Positions 47,966 to 57,221 of a stretch of DNA of 64,000 bases are shown one piece after another (the first letter of the stretch is position 1; each line of letters starts with the position of its first letter). Below the pieces are notes generated by a model. It was not told where the DNA came from. It did not search any database and saw nothing but the letters and a program-made list of their open reading frames with translations. Both the position numbers and the translations under genes were made by a program. This stretch comes from Allolobophora icterica (taxonomy: Eukaryota > Annelida > Clitellata > Crassiclitellata > Lumbricidae): NCBI GenBank assembly GCA_963556255.1, contig OY744614.1, positions 38,895,157 through 38,959,156 of the forward strand, in the 5' to 3' direction.

Positions 47966-48775
47966 AGTGATTTGTAAATCTAGACTAAAATCGTTTATGT
48001 ATACGAGTCAATAAGTTGCAGTGCACTGCAATTGAAACCGTATAGGGGAAGTGGGGCAAAGAGATTCAACGAGGCAAAGAAACTCAGCGCTATAGAAATT
48101 TATACAACCAGAAAACAGGTAACCAGTCAATCTATAAACCTTATAGACTCACTTCCGGCTTAGGTGATAGTATTGATATGCTTGGCCAAAAAATGTTTTG
48201 TTTCTTATTTTAAGAAAATAGATATTTTGTCATTTGCAATATTGATATAGTTTTTGCTTGCAAATCGATCATCACGTCCATATTGGACACATTTCGGGTA
48301 AGTAAACAAATTATTAGTAAGACACGTATCACACTTCAATTAGTGTTTCGTAATCTAGCGTGCACGGACCTCTTCTATTATCACCCCCCCCCGAGAACAG
48401 CCTACCTATGGTTTGGGGCAAAGTGATTCGCAACTGAGTTACTTTGCCCCATGCTGTGTCGTTTTGCCCCAGTATAGTATTACTTTGCCCCATGCCGTAT
48501 TGTTTTGCCCCAGTATAGTATTGCTACAGTATTACTTTGCCCCAGGCTGTTTTGTTGCCCTAATGTAGTAATATTAGTTTGCTCCCGAGATTTATATAAG
48601 GTATTTGCACCTAAAATTTGTAGCATTGCACCAACTGACCTTTTCCCTTCTTAATTTCCTTTGTAGACATCCTAGGCTACTTCAACCAAAGAAATCATCT
48701 TTGGTTATTATTTAGCCTAAAAATATTATTTATGTTAACTCTAAACAGATATTACATTATACTTTCAGATTGAAA

Positions 48776-51700
48776 ATGGTAAGAAATTACAAACGCAAAA
48801 CTGATATGGCATTGTGGACTCTTGAAACTATGCAGGCAGCCATAACAGATATTAGATCAAATCAAATAAGCCTCAGACAAGCTGAACAGACGTATGGGAT
48901 ACCACACGCCACAATACGGCGCCATCTCATGAAAACAGTTAAAACACCAGGCAAGTTAGGAAGATTTCGATGTACATTGAATGAGGAATATGAAACTGAA
49001 CTGGTACAGTACATAATTGACATGCAGCAGCGATTCTATGGGTTAAGTTTGACAGATGTTAGACAATTAGCCTTCCAGCTTGCAGAAAGAAACAACATTG
49101 ATGTTCCATTTTCCAAGGTGACGCAATTAGCAGGAAAAGATTGGATGAGTGGATTCTTGCGGAGACATAAAACGATCTCACTAAGAACACCCGAGGCGAC
49201 TTCTCTCTCACGTGCAACCGGTTTCAATAGGGTGCAAGTTGGCAAATTTTATAATCTATTAAAATCAGTTTTGGAAACCGAAAAAATTCCACCAAATCGA
49301 ATTTACAATATGGATGAAAGTGGGTTGAGTACTGTGCAAAAACCCGGAAAAATACTTGCAAAAAAAACTCAGAGGCAAGTTGGAAAGTTGACGAGCGCCG
49401 AACGAGGGCAAAATATTACCATAGTCTGCGCCATGAGCGCAACAGGCACATACATCCCACCTGCTTTCTTATTTCCAAGAAAGTATATGGCTCAAACACT
49501 GATGAAGGGCAGTCCGCCTGGTTCTCAGGGCTATGCAGTGCCGAGCGGCTGGATGGATTGCGACACTTTTGTCAAGTGGCTCGGACATTTTCAAATACAT
49601 TCTCATTCAAGTGAAAATGAAAAGGTGCTTCTACTGCTTGACAACCATGCCAGTCACAGAACACTAGATGCAGTGAACTTTGCAAGGTCAAACGGCATAG
49701 TTATGCTTTCAATTCCTCCACACACAAGCCATAAAATTCAGCCACTAGATCGTACTTTTTTTGGCCCGCTCAAAACTGCTTACAGCAGAGGTTGCGACAA
49801 GTGGCTTGTTTCCAACCCTGGAAAACGCATAACGATGCACGAAGTAGCGGCCATATTTGGTGATGCGTATGGCAAATGTGCTTCTGTAGATAAGGCTGTA
49901 AATGGTTTCTCGTCAACAGGAATTCATCCGTACAACCCGGATATCTTCACCGACGAAGATTATGCTCCTTCTTCAGTGACAGAAAATGCCGATCCAAATA
50001 CATCGGTTGTTACACAAGCGGAAACCTCAGCAGCAAGTTCTACTAGTAGGCCTACGACAACCGCGAGTGATCAAGCAGAGATTCCGACGAGAAAGAGGAA
50101 AGCAACCGCGAGTGATCAAGCAGAGATTCCGACGAGAAAGAGGAAAGCAACCGCGAGTGATCAAGCAGAGATTCCGACGAGAAAGAGGAAAGCAACCGCG
50201 AGTGATCAAGCAGAGATTCCGACGAGAAAGAGGAAAGCAACCGCGAGTGATCAAGCAGAGATTCCGACGAGAAAGAGGAAAGCAACCGCGAGTGATCAAG
50301 CAGAGATTCCGACGAGAAAGAGGAAAGCAACCGCGAGTGATCAAGCAGAGATTCCGACGAGAAAGAGGAAAGCAACCGCGAGTGATCAAGCAGAGATTCC
50401 GACGAGAAAGAGGAAAGCAACCGCGAGTGATCAAGCAGAGATTCCGACGAGAAAGAGGAAAGCCAGCAATCGAATTTCTCAAGCGGAAACCTCAGCAGCC
50501 ACCAAAGAACAATCAATGAGTGTGCAGAGACCTATGCGAACATCCCGTAATCCTGCGATCACCAAGCCAAGGCCTCCATCTGCAACTCGAGTAATAATTC
50601 GAAAGCCTGCATATTTACAAAACGCAAAAAACTGTGCACAGAACATTCCAAATCAACCTGTCGAGGAACAGCAACTTGAACCTGTCGAGGAACAGCAACT
50701 TGAATCTGTCGAGGAACAGCAACTTGAACCTGTCGAGGAACAGCAACTTGAACCTGTCGAGGAACAGCAACTTGAACCTGTCGAGGAACAGCAACTTGAA
50801 CCTGCAGTCGAGGAACAGCAGCTTGAACCTGTCGAGGAACAGCAACTTGAACCTGCAGTCGAGGAACAGCAGCTTGAACCTGTCGAGGAACAGCAACTTG
50901 AACCTGCAGTCGAGGAACAGCAGCTTGAACCTGTCGAGGAACAGCAACTTGAACCTGCAGTCGAGGAACAGCAGCTTGAACCTGTCGAGGAACAGCAACT
51001 TGAACCTGCAGTCGAGGAACAGCAACTTGAACCTGTCGAGGAACAGCAAATTGAACCTGTCGAGGAACAGCAACTTGAACCTGTCGAGGAACAGCAACTT
51101 GAACCTGCAGTCGAGGAACAGCAGCTTGAACCTGTCGAGGAACAGCAAATTGAACCTGTCGAGGAACAGCAACTTGAACCTGTCGAGGAACAGCAGCTTG
51201 AACCTGTCGAGGAACAGCAACTTGAACCTGCAGTCGAGGAACAGCAAATTGAACCTGTCGAGGAACAGCAACTTGAACCTGTCGAGGAACAGCAACTTGA
51301 ACCTGTCGAGGAACAGCAGCTTGAACCTGTCGAGGAACAGCAACTTGAACCTGTCGAGGAACAGCAACTTGAACCTGTCGAGGAACAGCAGCTTGAACCT
51401 GTCGAGGAACAGCAACTTGAACCTGTCGAGGAACAGCAACTTGAACCTGTCGAGGAACAGCAACTTGAACTTGAACAATCTCAATTGCAAACAGTTCAAA
51501 GAGTATCAATTTTTGATATTTCACCATTGCCTAAAGCATTCTCTGGTCAGGGTAATGGTAGAAAAAGGATAGCACAGAAATCGGAGATCATAACAAGTTC
51601 ACCCTTCAAAAACATCCTTGTTGACAAATTTCAGAGTGATAACATTAAGAAACAAAAAAAGGAAGCTGCAATGCAAAAAAGGTCAACCTCGAAGTGTGCA

Positions 51701-52084
51701 TCAAAGTCTACTTCCAAGTCTTCCTCAAAATCTTCTTCAAAGTCTGCTTCCAGGTCTGCTTTAAAGTATGCTAAACAGTCAGCTTCAAAGTCGGTTCCAC
51801 AGTCAGCTTCCAGGTCTGCTTCAAAGTCTGCTAAACAGTCAGCTTCAAAGTCGGCTCCACAGTCAGCTTCCAGGTCTGCTTCAAAGTATGCTGCCAAGTT
51901 CTGTTTGAAAACAGCTTCTAAGAAGACATCTGATATTGAATGCATTTTTTGTACCGAACCTTACGTCGAACCACCAGTGGAAGAGTGGATTCAGTGCCAC
52001 CACTGCAAGAACTGGTGCCATGAAGATTGCGCGGACACAGATAAACATGACGCCAATGGTAACTTTGTTTGCGGCGAGTGTTAG
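48776..52084 (+). CDS. Pogo-type DDE transposase with two in-frame minisatellites and C-terminal PHD finger, 1102 aa
   Basis: This is a cut-and-paste transposase encoded by the pogo-type element around it. I place the start at the ATG at 48776 (AAAATGG); an upstream TTG in the same frame is less likely, and an acceptor-like tttcag lies just before it. Order by residue: psq-type helix-turn-helix DNA-binding region (about 10-50, LRQAEQTYGIPHATIRRHL), a second HTH region (about 60-135), then a DDE catalytic core with D180 (NMDESG), D289 (LLLLDNHASH) and D325 (QPLDRTFFG), so the last spacing is 35. After about residue 425 come nine copies of a 15-residue unit (ATASDQAEIPTRKRK, a nuclear-signal-like motif), then about 34 copies of PVEEQQLE or PAVEEQQLE, a Ser/Lys/Ala-rich tract, and a C4HC3 PHD finger in the last 50 residues (CIFC, CHHC, CHEDC, CGEC). 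No stop or frameshift interrupts it. C-terminal PHD fingers are known in some invertebrate pogo-like proteins; the repeat load is unusual. Confidence 0.9.
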   Translation: MVRNYKRKTDMALWTLETMQAAITDIRSNQISLRQAEQTYGIPHATIRRHLMKTVKTPGKLGRFRCTLNEEYETELVQYIIDMQQRFYGLSLTDVRQLAFQLAERNNIDVPFSKVTQLAGKDWMSGFLRRHKTISLRTPEATSLSRATGFNRVQVGKFYNLLKSVLETEKIPPNRIYNMDESGLSTVQKPGKILAKKTQRQVGKLTSAERGQNITIVCAMSATGTYIPPAFLFPRKYMAQTLMKGSPPGSQGYAVPSGWMDCDTFVKWLGHFQIHSHSSENEKVLLLLDNHASHRTLDAVNFARSNGIVMLSIPPHTSHKIQPLDRTFFGPLKTAYSRGCDKWLVSNPGKRITMHEVAAIFGDAYGKCASVDKAVNGFSSTGIHPYNPDIFTDEDYAPSSVTENADPNTSVVTQAETSAASSTSRPTTTASDQAEIPTRKRKATASDQAEIPTRKRKATASDQAEIPTRKRKATASDQAEIPTRKRKATASDQAEIPTRKRKATASDQAEIPTRKRKATASDQAEIPTRKRKATASDQAEIPTRKRKATASDQAEIPTRKRKASNRISQAETSAATKEQSMSVQRPMRTSRNPAITKPRPPSATRVIIRKPAYLQNAKNCAQNIPNQPVEEQQLEPVEEQQLESVEEQQLEPVEEQQLEPVEEQQLEPVEEQQLEPAVEEQQLEPVEEQQLEPAVEEQQLEPVEEQQLEPAVEEQQLEPVEEQQLEPAVEEQQLEPVEEQQLEPAVEEQQLEPVEEQQIEPVEEQQLEPVEEQQLEPAVEEQQLEPVEEQQIEPVEEQQLEPVEEQQLEPVEEQQLEPAVEEQQIEPVEEQQLEPVEEQQLEPVEEQQLEPVEEQQLEPVEEQQLEPVEEQQLEPVEEQQLEPVEEQQLEPVEEQQLELEQSQLQTVQRVSIFDISPLPKAFSGQGNGRKRIAQKSEIITSSPFKNILVDKFQSDNIKKQKKEAAMQKRSTSKCASKSTSKSSSKSSSKSASRSALKYAKQSASKSVPQSASRSASKSAKQSASKSAPQSASRSASKYAAKFCLKTASKKTSDIECIFCTEPYVEPPVEEWIQCHHCKNWCHEDCADTDKHDANGNFVCGEC
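50061..50464 (+). repeat. 45-bp coding minisatellite in the pogo transposase, 9 copies
   Basis: Nine 45-bp units (gcaaccgcgagtgatcaagc...) follow one another with no difference visible by eye after the first few bases. Each encodes 15 residues with the basic motif PTRKRK. Unit length is a multiple of three, so copy number can change without breaking the frame. The antisense and alternative-frame open frames here are by-products. Confidence 0.95.
50656..51470 (+). repeat. 24/27-bp coding minisatellite in the pogo transposase, about 34 copies
   Basis: Units of 24 bp (cctgtcgaggaacagcaact...) encode PVEEQQLE; a 27-bp variant adds one codon to give PAVEEQQLE, and the two types alternate in the middle of the array. 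The tract is acidic and glutamine-rich. Both unit types preserve frame. Confidence 0.95.
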
Positions 52085-52591
52085 TTTTCTTGGCTAGAGA
52101 ACAGTTTCAGGTTCTGTTAGTTTGCCATGTTTATTTTGCTCTTTGTTTATTTTACATGCAGACTGTCATAGAAGAACAGTTTCATTTTCAGTTAGGGCCT
52201 ACTTTGCTATGTTTACTTCGCTGTATAGCTCTATTTAGAAATAATGTCATTACAATAATTATGTTTGGTATAATTGGTATGTTTGGTTTTGATAGGCCTA
52301 CCTGTAGCCTACATTATAACAATAGCGTATCATTTTACCCCGGTGAATGGGGCAAACAGATACGCCTGTTTCATTTTGCCCCAAAAGCCGGGGTAAAGTG
52401 ATACATGCATAGCTTCCAATAAATCACAATTTCCAAAAAAACATCTGTACAATTTCAAATTTTTTCCTTACTAAGGTGTCTATGGATGGTAGAAGCATGA
52501 AATTGTACTTGGACCGGAATTGTTTTCCATTGATTAGATATATAAATTTTGACTCTACGAAATGTGTATTCCTTTGCCCCACTTCCCCCTA

Positions 52592-53746
52592 CAGGGTGAG
52601 GCCGAAAAAAATAATCCATTACGAAAATTGCGATTTCTCGAAAACCGCTGAATATTTTGTTACAAAACTTCGCCAGTCTATTTGACACATATCTATCTAC
52701 AGCTTGGCTAAATCTAATGAAATTTGAATCATGAAAACCAAAATGGTGCAACCCTGAAGTGAAACAATGTTATTTTCGTTTCAACAGACAGTTACTGACA
52801 GCAATAAGTAACAAAGTAACGACGCAAACAGTAATGTAACAAGGTTCAAGGTTACTTATTGTTATTGACAAGATTAGGCCAAGTGTTAAGTTATGTGCAA
52901 GGAATGTTCGAAGTGACCACCGTTTGCTTTTACGCAATTTTCGAAAGCCCAGAACAGACTTCTGAATGGTCTCAAATGGTAAGTCATTCCAGATGATTTG
53001 CAGCGTATTTTTCAGTTCAGGAATGTTCTTCGGCTTTGTGGTAAGTTTGTTGTAGGTCTCAAGCATTGCACCCCAGACAGCATAGTCGAGTGGGTTCATA
53101 TCTGGGGAATTTGGCGGCCATGAATCCTTGTCGATGAAGTCCGGACAGTGACATCTTAACCAATCTTGGGCCAGCTTTGCGCCGTGAGCGGGCGCTCCAT
53201 CTTGCTGAAAAATGAACTGATTTCCCAAGACAGTGTGACAGTCATCGACAAGCTTAGGCAAAAGATTCTCCACGTAGTACTTAGCATTGACTTTGGCCTT
53301 CTCGTCAATGAAATGCAAGCGTCCCTGACCCTCATAGCTGACACCTGCAGAAACCATGATGTGGGGAGAGAACTTGGCTCTCTCAACCAACAGACGGATA
53401 TCTTGCCCATGTTGAATAAAACTGTTTGCTTACAATTGCAATTTTACTCAAAATGTAAACAAAACACCGTCTGCAAAGCGGAAATGACGTAATTATGGCA
53501 CACCGCAGGCTACTTTATGTAAAAATATGATTTCCTATTGCGTGAATGCCGTGTTCAGTTGAAAAAATGCAGTTCTTTCTTCTGCCTGATGTCATGATCA
53601 CAAATATAAAGATACTGATATAAAATTTTCAAATAATATGCAAAAATATGTTACGAATAAGAATGAAAATATTTGTAACAAAATATTCAGCGGTTTTCGA
53701 GAAATCGCAATTTTCGTAATGGATTATTTTTTTTGGCCTCACCCTG
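52592..53746 (-). mobile_element. Mariner-family element, 1155 bp, with about 75-bp terminal inverted repeats
   Basis: The ends start cagggtgaggcc and are near-perfect inverted repeats for about 75 bp (attacgaaaattgcgatttc inside). TA borders both sides (52590-52591 and 53747-53748). The left TA is the same TA that bounds the pogo element, so one inserted exactly at the edge of the other. The right end lies 4 bp past the stop of the MULE transposase. Confidence 0.9.
52770..53390 (-). pseudogene. Mariner transposase remnant, C-terminal part
   Basis: A 206-codon frame has the mariner catalytic signatures FIFQQDGAPAH (second Asp) and WPPNSPDMNPLDYAVWG (third Asp, about 34 residues later). Full-length mariner transposases are about 345 aa with an N-terminal helix-turn-helix; that part and the first catalytic Asp are missing from this frame. 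The upstream 350 bp up to the TIR are too short to hold them. It is therefore inactive, though its TIRs look intact. Confidence 0.85.
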
Positions 53747-53801
53747 TAGACCCTAAATACTCATATGCAAATTATGAGCAATACCACGCAGATAGTCCAG
53801 T

Positions 53802-54320
53802 CAGTGGCGGCGATCTTGTCTGAGAGGTGGAGGGGGGGGGGACAAGTCGGCCGTGGTCTGGTTGATGACCTTTTTCAGGAATTCATCTCCAAAAAAGTTT
53901 CTTGCTTTTTAAGGAAAGTTCGTGACTTCGCGAATTCATCTCCCAAAAAAGTTGATGACCTTTTTAGTCATTCGCTTTACAACTTTTTCTAAGGTCTCCT
54001 GACAATGTCATTACCTTTTTTTCAGAACGTCATCCCCAAACATTTTTAGACTTTTTTTGGAAATTCTTCTCCCACAAAAATTGTTTTTCTTAGGAATTTC
54101 TTCTTACTTTCTCATAATTTTCGGGGGGGACACTTCTGCTGAAAATTTTTTTTCCTCGTCTGGTCAAAAAAGACTGTGAAAACCCTCACACGCAATTACA
54201 TTTGCTGTCCTTTTTTGGTCTTTCTTCAAAATTTGGGGGGGGGGACAGATGCATGGCGTGTCCCCCCACTCCTAAAGGTGGGGGTGTGCCCCCCGCGGCC
54301 CACCTAGATCGCCGCCCATG
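53802..54320. mobile_element. hAT-like non-autonomous element, 519 bp, inside MULE transposase
   Basis: Ends CAGTGGCGGCGATCT and, inverted, CATGGGCGGCGATCT, flanked by 8-bp duplications agtccagt / agtccaat (one mismatch). The interior has G-runs and repeated ttttgg/aaaagt-type segments and no coding frame of note. An 8-bp duplication and CA-starting ends fit the hAT superfamily. Confidence 0.75.
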
Positions 54321-54345
54321 AGTCCAATATTTGTATCCTTGGACC

Positions 54346-54750
54346 CATAGGCGCCGACTTTTACTTGTGTCTCTGGGTGCCAGTGGGTGCATGGGAGTCC
54401 CTCCCTTCCCCTACCACCTCCCCTTAGGTAGGTGAGTTTTAGCGCATTTTCGGAGAAGGAAATTAATTGTTTTCTTGTCAAGGGTTCCCGTGCTATTATT
54501 TCTTTTAAATAATAAATAAATAATATATTTATGTAGGCCTACTGGCTGTGACTGTGAAATCACGTAATGTTGGGTATTTGTGTTGTAGTTTAGCCTAGGC
54601 CTACTAAGTTGTACATCTTACGTTGTGAGATTACTGCTTAGGTGTACAAATTTGAATTTTGGGTCCGAATTCTTCTGGGTGCCAGGCACCCACTGAACTT
54701 TCTCTCTGGGTGCATTGGCACCCAAGGCCCCCAAGAAGTCGGCGCCTATG
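54346..54750. mobile_element. hAT-like non-autonomous element, 405 bp, inside MULE transposase
   Basis: Perfect 15-bp inverted ends CATAGGCGCCGACTT and a perfect 8-bp duplication cttggacc (54338-54345 and 54751-54758). Inside the ends, cacccagag/ctctgggtg words extend the inverted symmetry. A similar end, cataggcgccgacttt, occurs alone at about 56370, so the family has at least one other member here. Confidence 0.85.
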
Positions 54751-55089
54751 CTTGGACCTTGTGTAGTCACTGACGATCGCTTTTATTCGCAATGCTGACT
54801 CTTTGTAGACTGTTTTACTTGCAGGCGGTTGTTGCCCAGATATAATTTTATTATATTGTTCAATCGTCATAAATTCAATCAAATTCGAGTTCTGTTCTTT
54901 ATTCAGCCTGCCGATAAATTTCCATAGTGTGTGATGATATGCTCCAAGAATTTGGCTGAATCCTCTGTGCCAACCTTCTACTGCATTATTATAATTTTTC
55001 GGAAGATCGCTAAGAGCTGCATCATAAAATTCATAACAATTCCGCAGTTCATGTGCAGAAAATTTAATAGGATCACTATATTTCATAGA

Positions 55090-55329
55090 TATAGTTTATT
55101 TCATAGACGAGGATTTCTAAACGGCGATTTCTAAACGGCGATTTCGCCTTTATTAGCGATTAAATGTTAGTATGTACGGATTTATTAAACGTCGACCTTA
55201 GTTGCACACGCCATTATTAGCGCGCGCTCATATTGCAACCCGCCCTTATTAACCCGCGATGTTATTAATTTTGACAGCGCCCTTATGTGCGCTCTGTTTT
55301 GTGTCGCTCCCTTTTATGCGCGCCCTTAT
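55090..55329 (-). repeat. MULE right terminal inverted repeat
   Basis: Inverted partner of 47678-47965. Its inner side holds a duplicated atttctaaacggcg unit. The repeat ends 12 bp before the copied NCBP2AS2 exon begins. Confidence 0.8.
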
Positions 55330-55340
55330 TGAGGGATACC

Positions 55341-55472
55341 TTGAGAAACTACTTACGAAGAGCTCTTCCTCGAAAAAATAAATAAGCCGTCAGCTGTGCA
55401 GCTCTTCAGATCTTATTGGGTAAGATTCGGCCAACTACAATAAACCATAAACTTCATCAGTATTTAGCATGC
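55341..55472 (-). pseudogene. NCBP2AS2: Decayed copy of the NCBP2AS2-like internal exon with intron flanks
   Basis: The region matches 32467-32602 including intron on both sides (ggccaactacaataaacc, ttgagaaact). The acceptor ttgtag and a donor gtaagt are kept. A small insertion (agatctt in place of tga) shifts the frame after SYPIRS and creates a stop. It begins 12 bp outside the right TIR of the MULE. Confidence 0.85.
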
Positions 55473-56770
55473 AAGTAAGGGGCCATCCACATATTACATA
55501 CGCATGGAGGGGAGCAGGGCCTACTACGTAGGGGGAAGGAATCAGACTGCTTCCAATTTGTGCCAGAGGGGAAAAGTTCCCCCCCTGGCACAGTCACTAA
55601 TTTCTAATAATTAGTGACTAATAAAGTGACTAATTACTAATGATTCTTAGAGTATTGTATTGTGATGTATCAGTATTATGGGCTGAGGTTACCATACAGT
55701 ATTTAAGCAGTGTTATAGTGTATCGTTATTACTTGTTTTTCTTTAGCTATTGGCCATTATGTTCTGCTATTTTTTGTTGATGAAAGATGCAAAAAGTATG
55801 AAAAAATTGAAGGAAAGCATTCACAATTCTGTTGATTCAGAAATTTCCAAAATATGGGACACATGTTAAAATATTGGGCAATATAGGACACTGTTTAGCA
55901 AATATATGGGGATTTTAAAGATTGCATTATGAATGCACATTTCTGGTGTAATGCAGCGGTAAAAAGCTCCATCCCTGCCTACTACAGTGTTATCCAGCCG
56001 ACAATTATTTTGCAGGAATATTTCAAGACCTGATAATCTCATTTTCACTGCGCTACACAACAATAATTATAGCACTGAAATTTTGTGCCTTATTTTTGTT
56101 ACAGCTTGTCCCATAAAATTTTACAGTGCACTGGGAGCCCTGCAGAAATTAATTCCACAGTTCAGTTGAACTAAAATGTATACTATTGTATAGTTTTCCA
56201 AAGGCAGTTTTCTTGCTCCAAAAAATGCGCTAAAACTCACCTACGGCAATGTAGAAATCCAAATTTTTTCCGGGGGAGGACCCCCGAACCCCCACTTCAA
56301 GGGGAGGGGATGTACAGGAGGGGAAGGGAGAGGGGTGTGGATTGGGAGGGGAAAGGGAGGGGAAGGGAGCATAGGCGCCGACTTTTAGTAAAGGGTACTG
56401 GGGCAAGAATTCCATTCCCAAGATCCCGTGATCGGATGTGATCCCATCGCCTATCCTTCCCTGTCTTCCCCTCTCCAAGTTCTCCCTTTCCTCAAGCCCT
56501 TTCAACTAGGAAGAGACTATGCAACAGTGCTTCCTCTGCTCAATCACAAAGACGAGCGCATATCAACCGGCGGCGGTGGCACAGTCTCTTGTTGCGGTAC
56601 TTCTAAGCGTCAACGTTTCACAACAAACTTATCCATCGTAAAGCAAGAGTAAGTTACTATATATTTAGTAACCTTTATGGCTGTACCAATAAATGATTCT
56701 ATTTTAAAAGATTTGTTAACAACCAGTGGCTTAACAACTTAGCCGGGGCCCCTGGACATTCTAAGCTTGG
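55473..56770. other. Between the copied exon and the retrotransposon
   Basis: No gene. A lone hAT-like end (cataggcgccgacttt) lies near 56370, G/C-rich runs precede it, and cagtggcttaacaacttagc at 56725 looks like the end of another DNA element that the retrotransposon may have split. Confidence 0.4.
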
Positions 56771-56775
56771 AGGCC

Positions 56776-57207
56776 TGTCGCGGTCGACTCCTTCGATCGC
56801 AACGACGAACCAACGAAGGAACTATTAAAAGATCTTTAATTAAAAATAAAATCGATTAAGTGTAAAGTAAGTCAACTCGTCTATCAAATATCACAATCGT
56901 AGACAGCACACAGGTTGGCTGGTCTCGATTGAACGTCATACGATCAATGTTTCAACGTTTACAAATCTTCGTCAAAAGGCCCTTAATGTACAGCAGGTCT
57001 ATCTTATATAGAGTTCTCCCGGATTCCAGAACGTTCTGTGACGTCACTGTACTTTTCCCTGGAAAGTCCTACTGAACACGTATATCCTTGTTGCATGCAC
57101 CGAATTAATGTTGACAGCTTGCTGCAGAATTTTCCGTGCGTTGTAAACAAGCTTGTTGACGCGTCGGTTTTCTTCCCTTGATGCATGCACCCGCGTAGAC
57201 CACGACA
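56776..57207 (-). repeat. 3' LTR of the retrotransposon
   Basis: 432 bp, same as the 5' LTR by eye. It follows the polypurine tract at 57208-57221 and is flanked on its outer side by the target duplication aggcc. Short open frames inside it have no coding support. Confidence 0.95.
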
Positions 57208-57221
57208 TTCCCTCCGCCCTC
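57208..57221 (-). other. Polypurine tract
   Basis: On the minus strand the sequence gagggcggagggaa abuts the 3' LTR, the usual primer for plus-strand synthesis of an LTR retrotransposon. Confidence 0.8.

Larger units (their letters stand above)
48045..52589 (+). mobile_element. Pogo-type DNA transposon, complete, 4545 bp, TA-flanked
   Basis: The ends are ggggaagtggggcaaag (left) and its inverted near-copy tttgccccacttccccc (right), each bordered by TA (48043-48044 and 52590-52591). The single gene inside is the intact transposase. Extra copies of TTTGCCCC or its complement are clustered near both ends (about 48413-48545 and 52345-52390) and may be transposase binding sites. It sits in the MULE, between the left TIR and the end of the MULE transposase. 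Confidence 0.9.
53753..55086 (-). pseudogene. MULE transposase C-terminal remnant, split by two hAT-like insertions
   Basis: The frame starting at 55086 reads through NNAVEGWHRGFSQILGAYHH and LNKEQNSNLIEF to KAIVSDYTRSK, the C-terminal hallmark of MULE transposases. It is cut at 54750 by a hAT-like element, continues for 17 bp (54321-54337), and is cut again at 54320. It resumes at 53801 with DYLRGIAHNLHMSI and a stop at 53753-53755. DYLRGIAHN is the expected end of this family. One base of frame slip lies between the two hAT sites. The catalytic N-terminal part is absent, so no active enzyme can be made. Confidence 0.75.
47678..55329. mobile_element. Mutator-like (MULE) element, now 7.65 kb after at least four nested insertions
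   Basis: Long terminal inverted repeats bound this element: about 47678-47965 and, inverted, about 55090-55329. Both are built of short direct repeats such as ataagggcgcgc and share long runs such as gtgtgcaactaaggtcg. A MULE transposase C-terminus lies inside on the minus strand. Removing the pogo, mariner and two hAT-like insertions leaves about 1.0 kb, so the element was already internally deleted. I found no 8-11 bp target duplication, so the outer ends may be eroded or rearranged. Confidence 0.8.

Noticed and set aside
48770..48775. TTG codon six bases upstream as start of the pogo transposase
   Set aside because: Eukaryotic initiation favours the ATG at 48776 in a fair context; the upstream codon is not ATG.
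49986..50519. Frames of 150-177 codons across the 45-bp array in other phases
   Set aside because: Shadows of the repeat inside the transposase gene.
50061..51470. Regular repeats that could suggest a CRISPR array
   Set aside because: Units are contiguous with no unique spacers, lie inside a coding frame, and the genome is eukaryotic.
50559..51572. Three frames of about 300 codons antisense or out of phase to the pogo transposase
   Set aside because: They exist only across the 24/27-bp repeat; the transposase frame alone has domains on both sides.
57004..57186. 60-codon frame present in both LTRs
   Set aside because: It covers U3 and TATA regions, appears twice only because the LTRs match, and has no domain.
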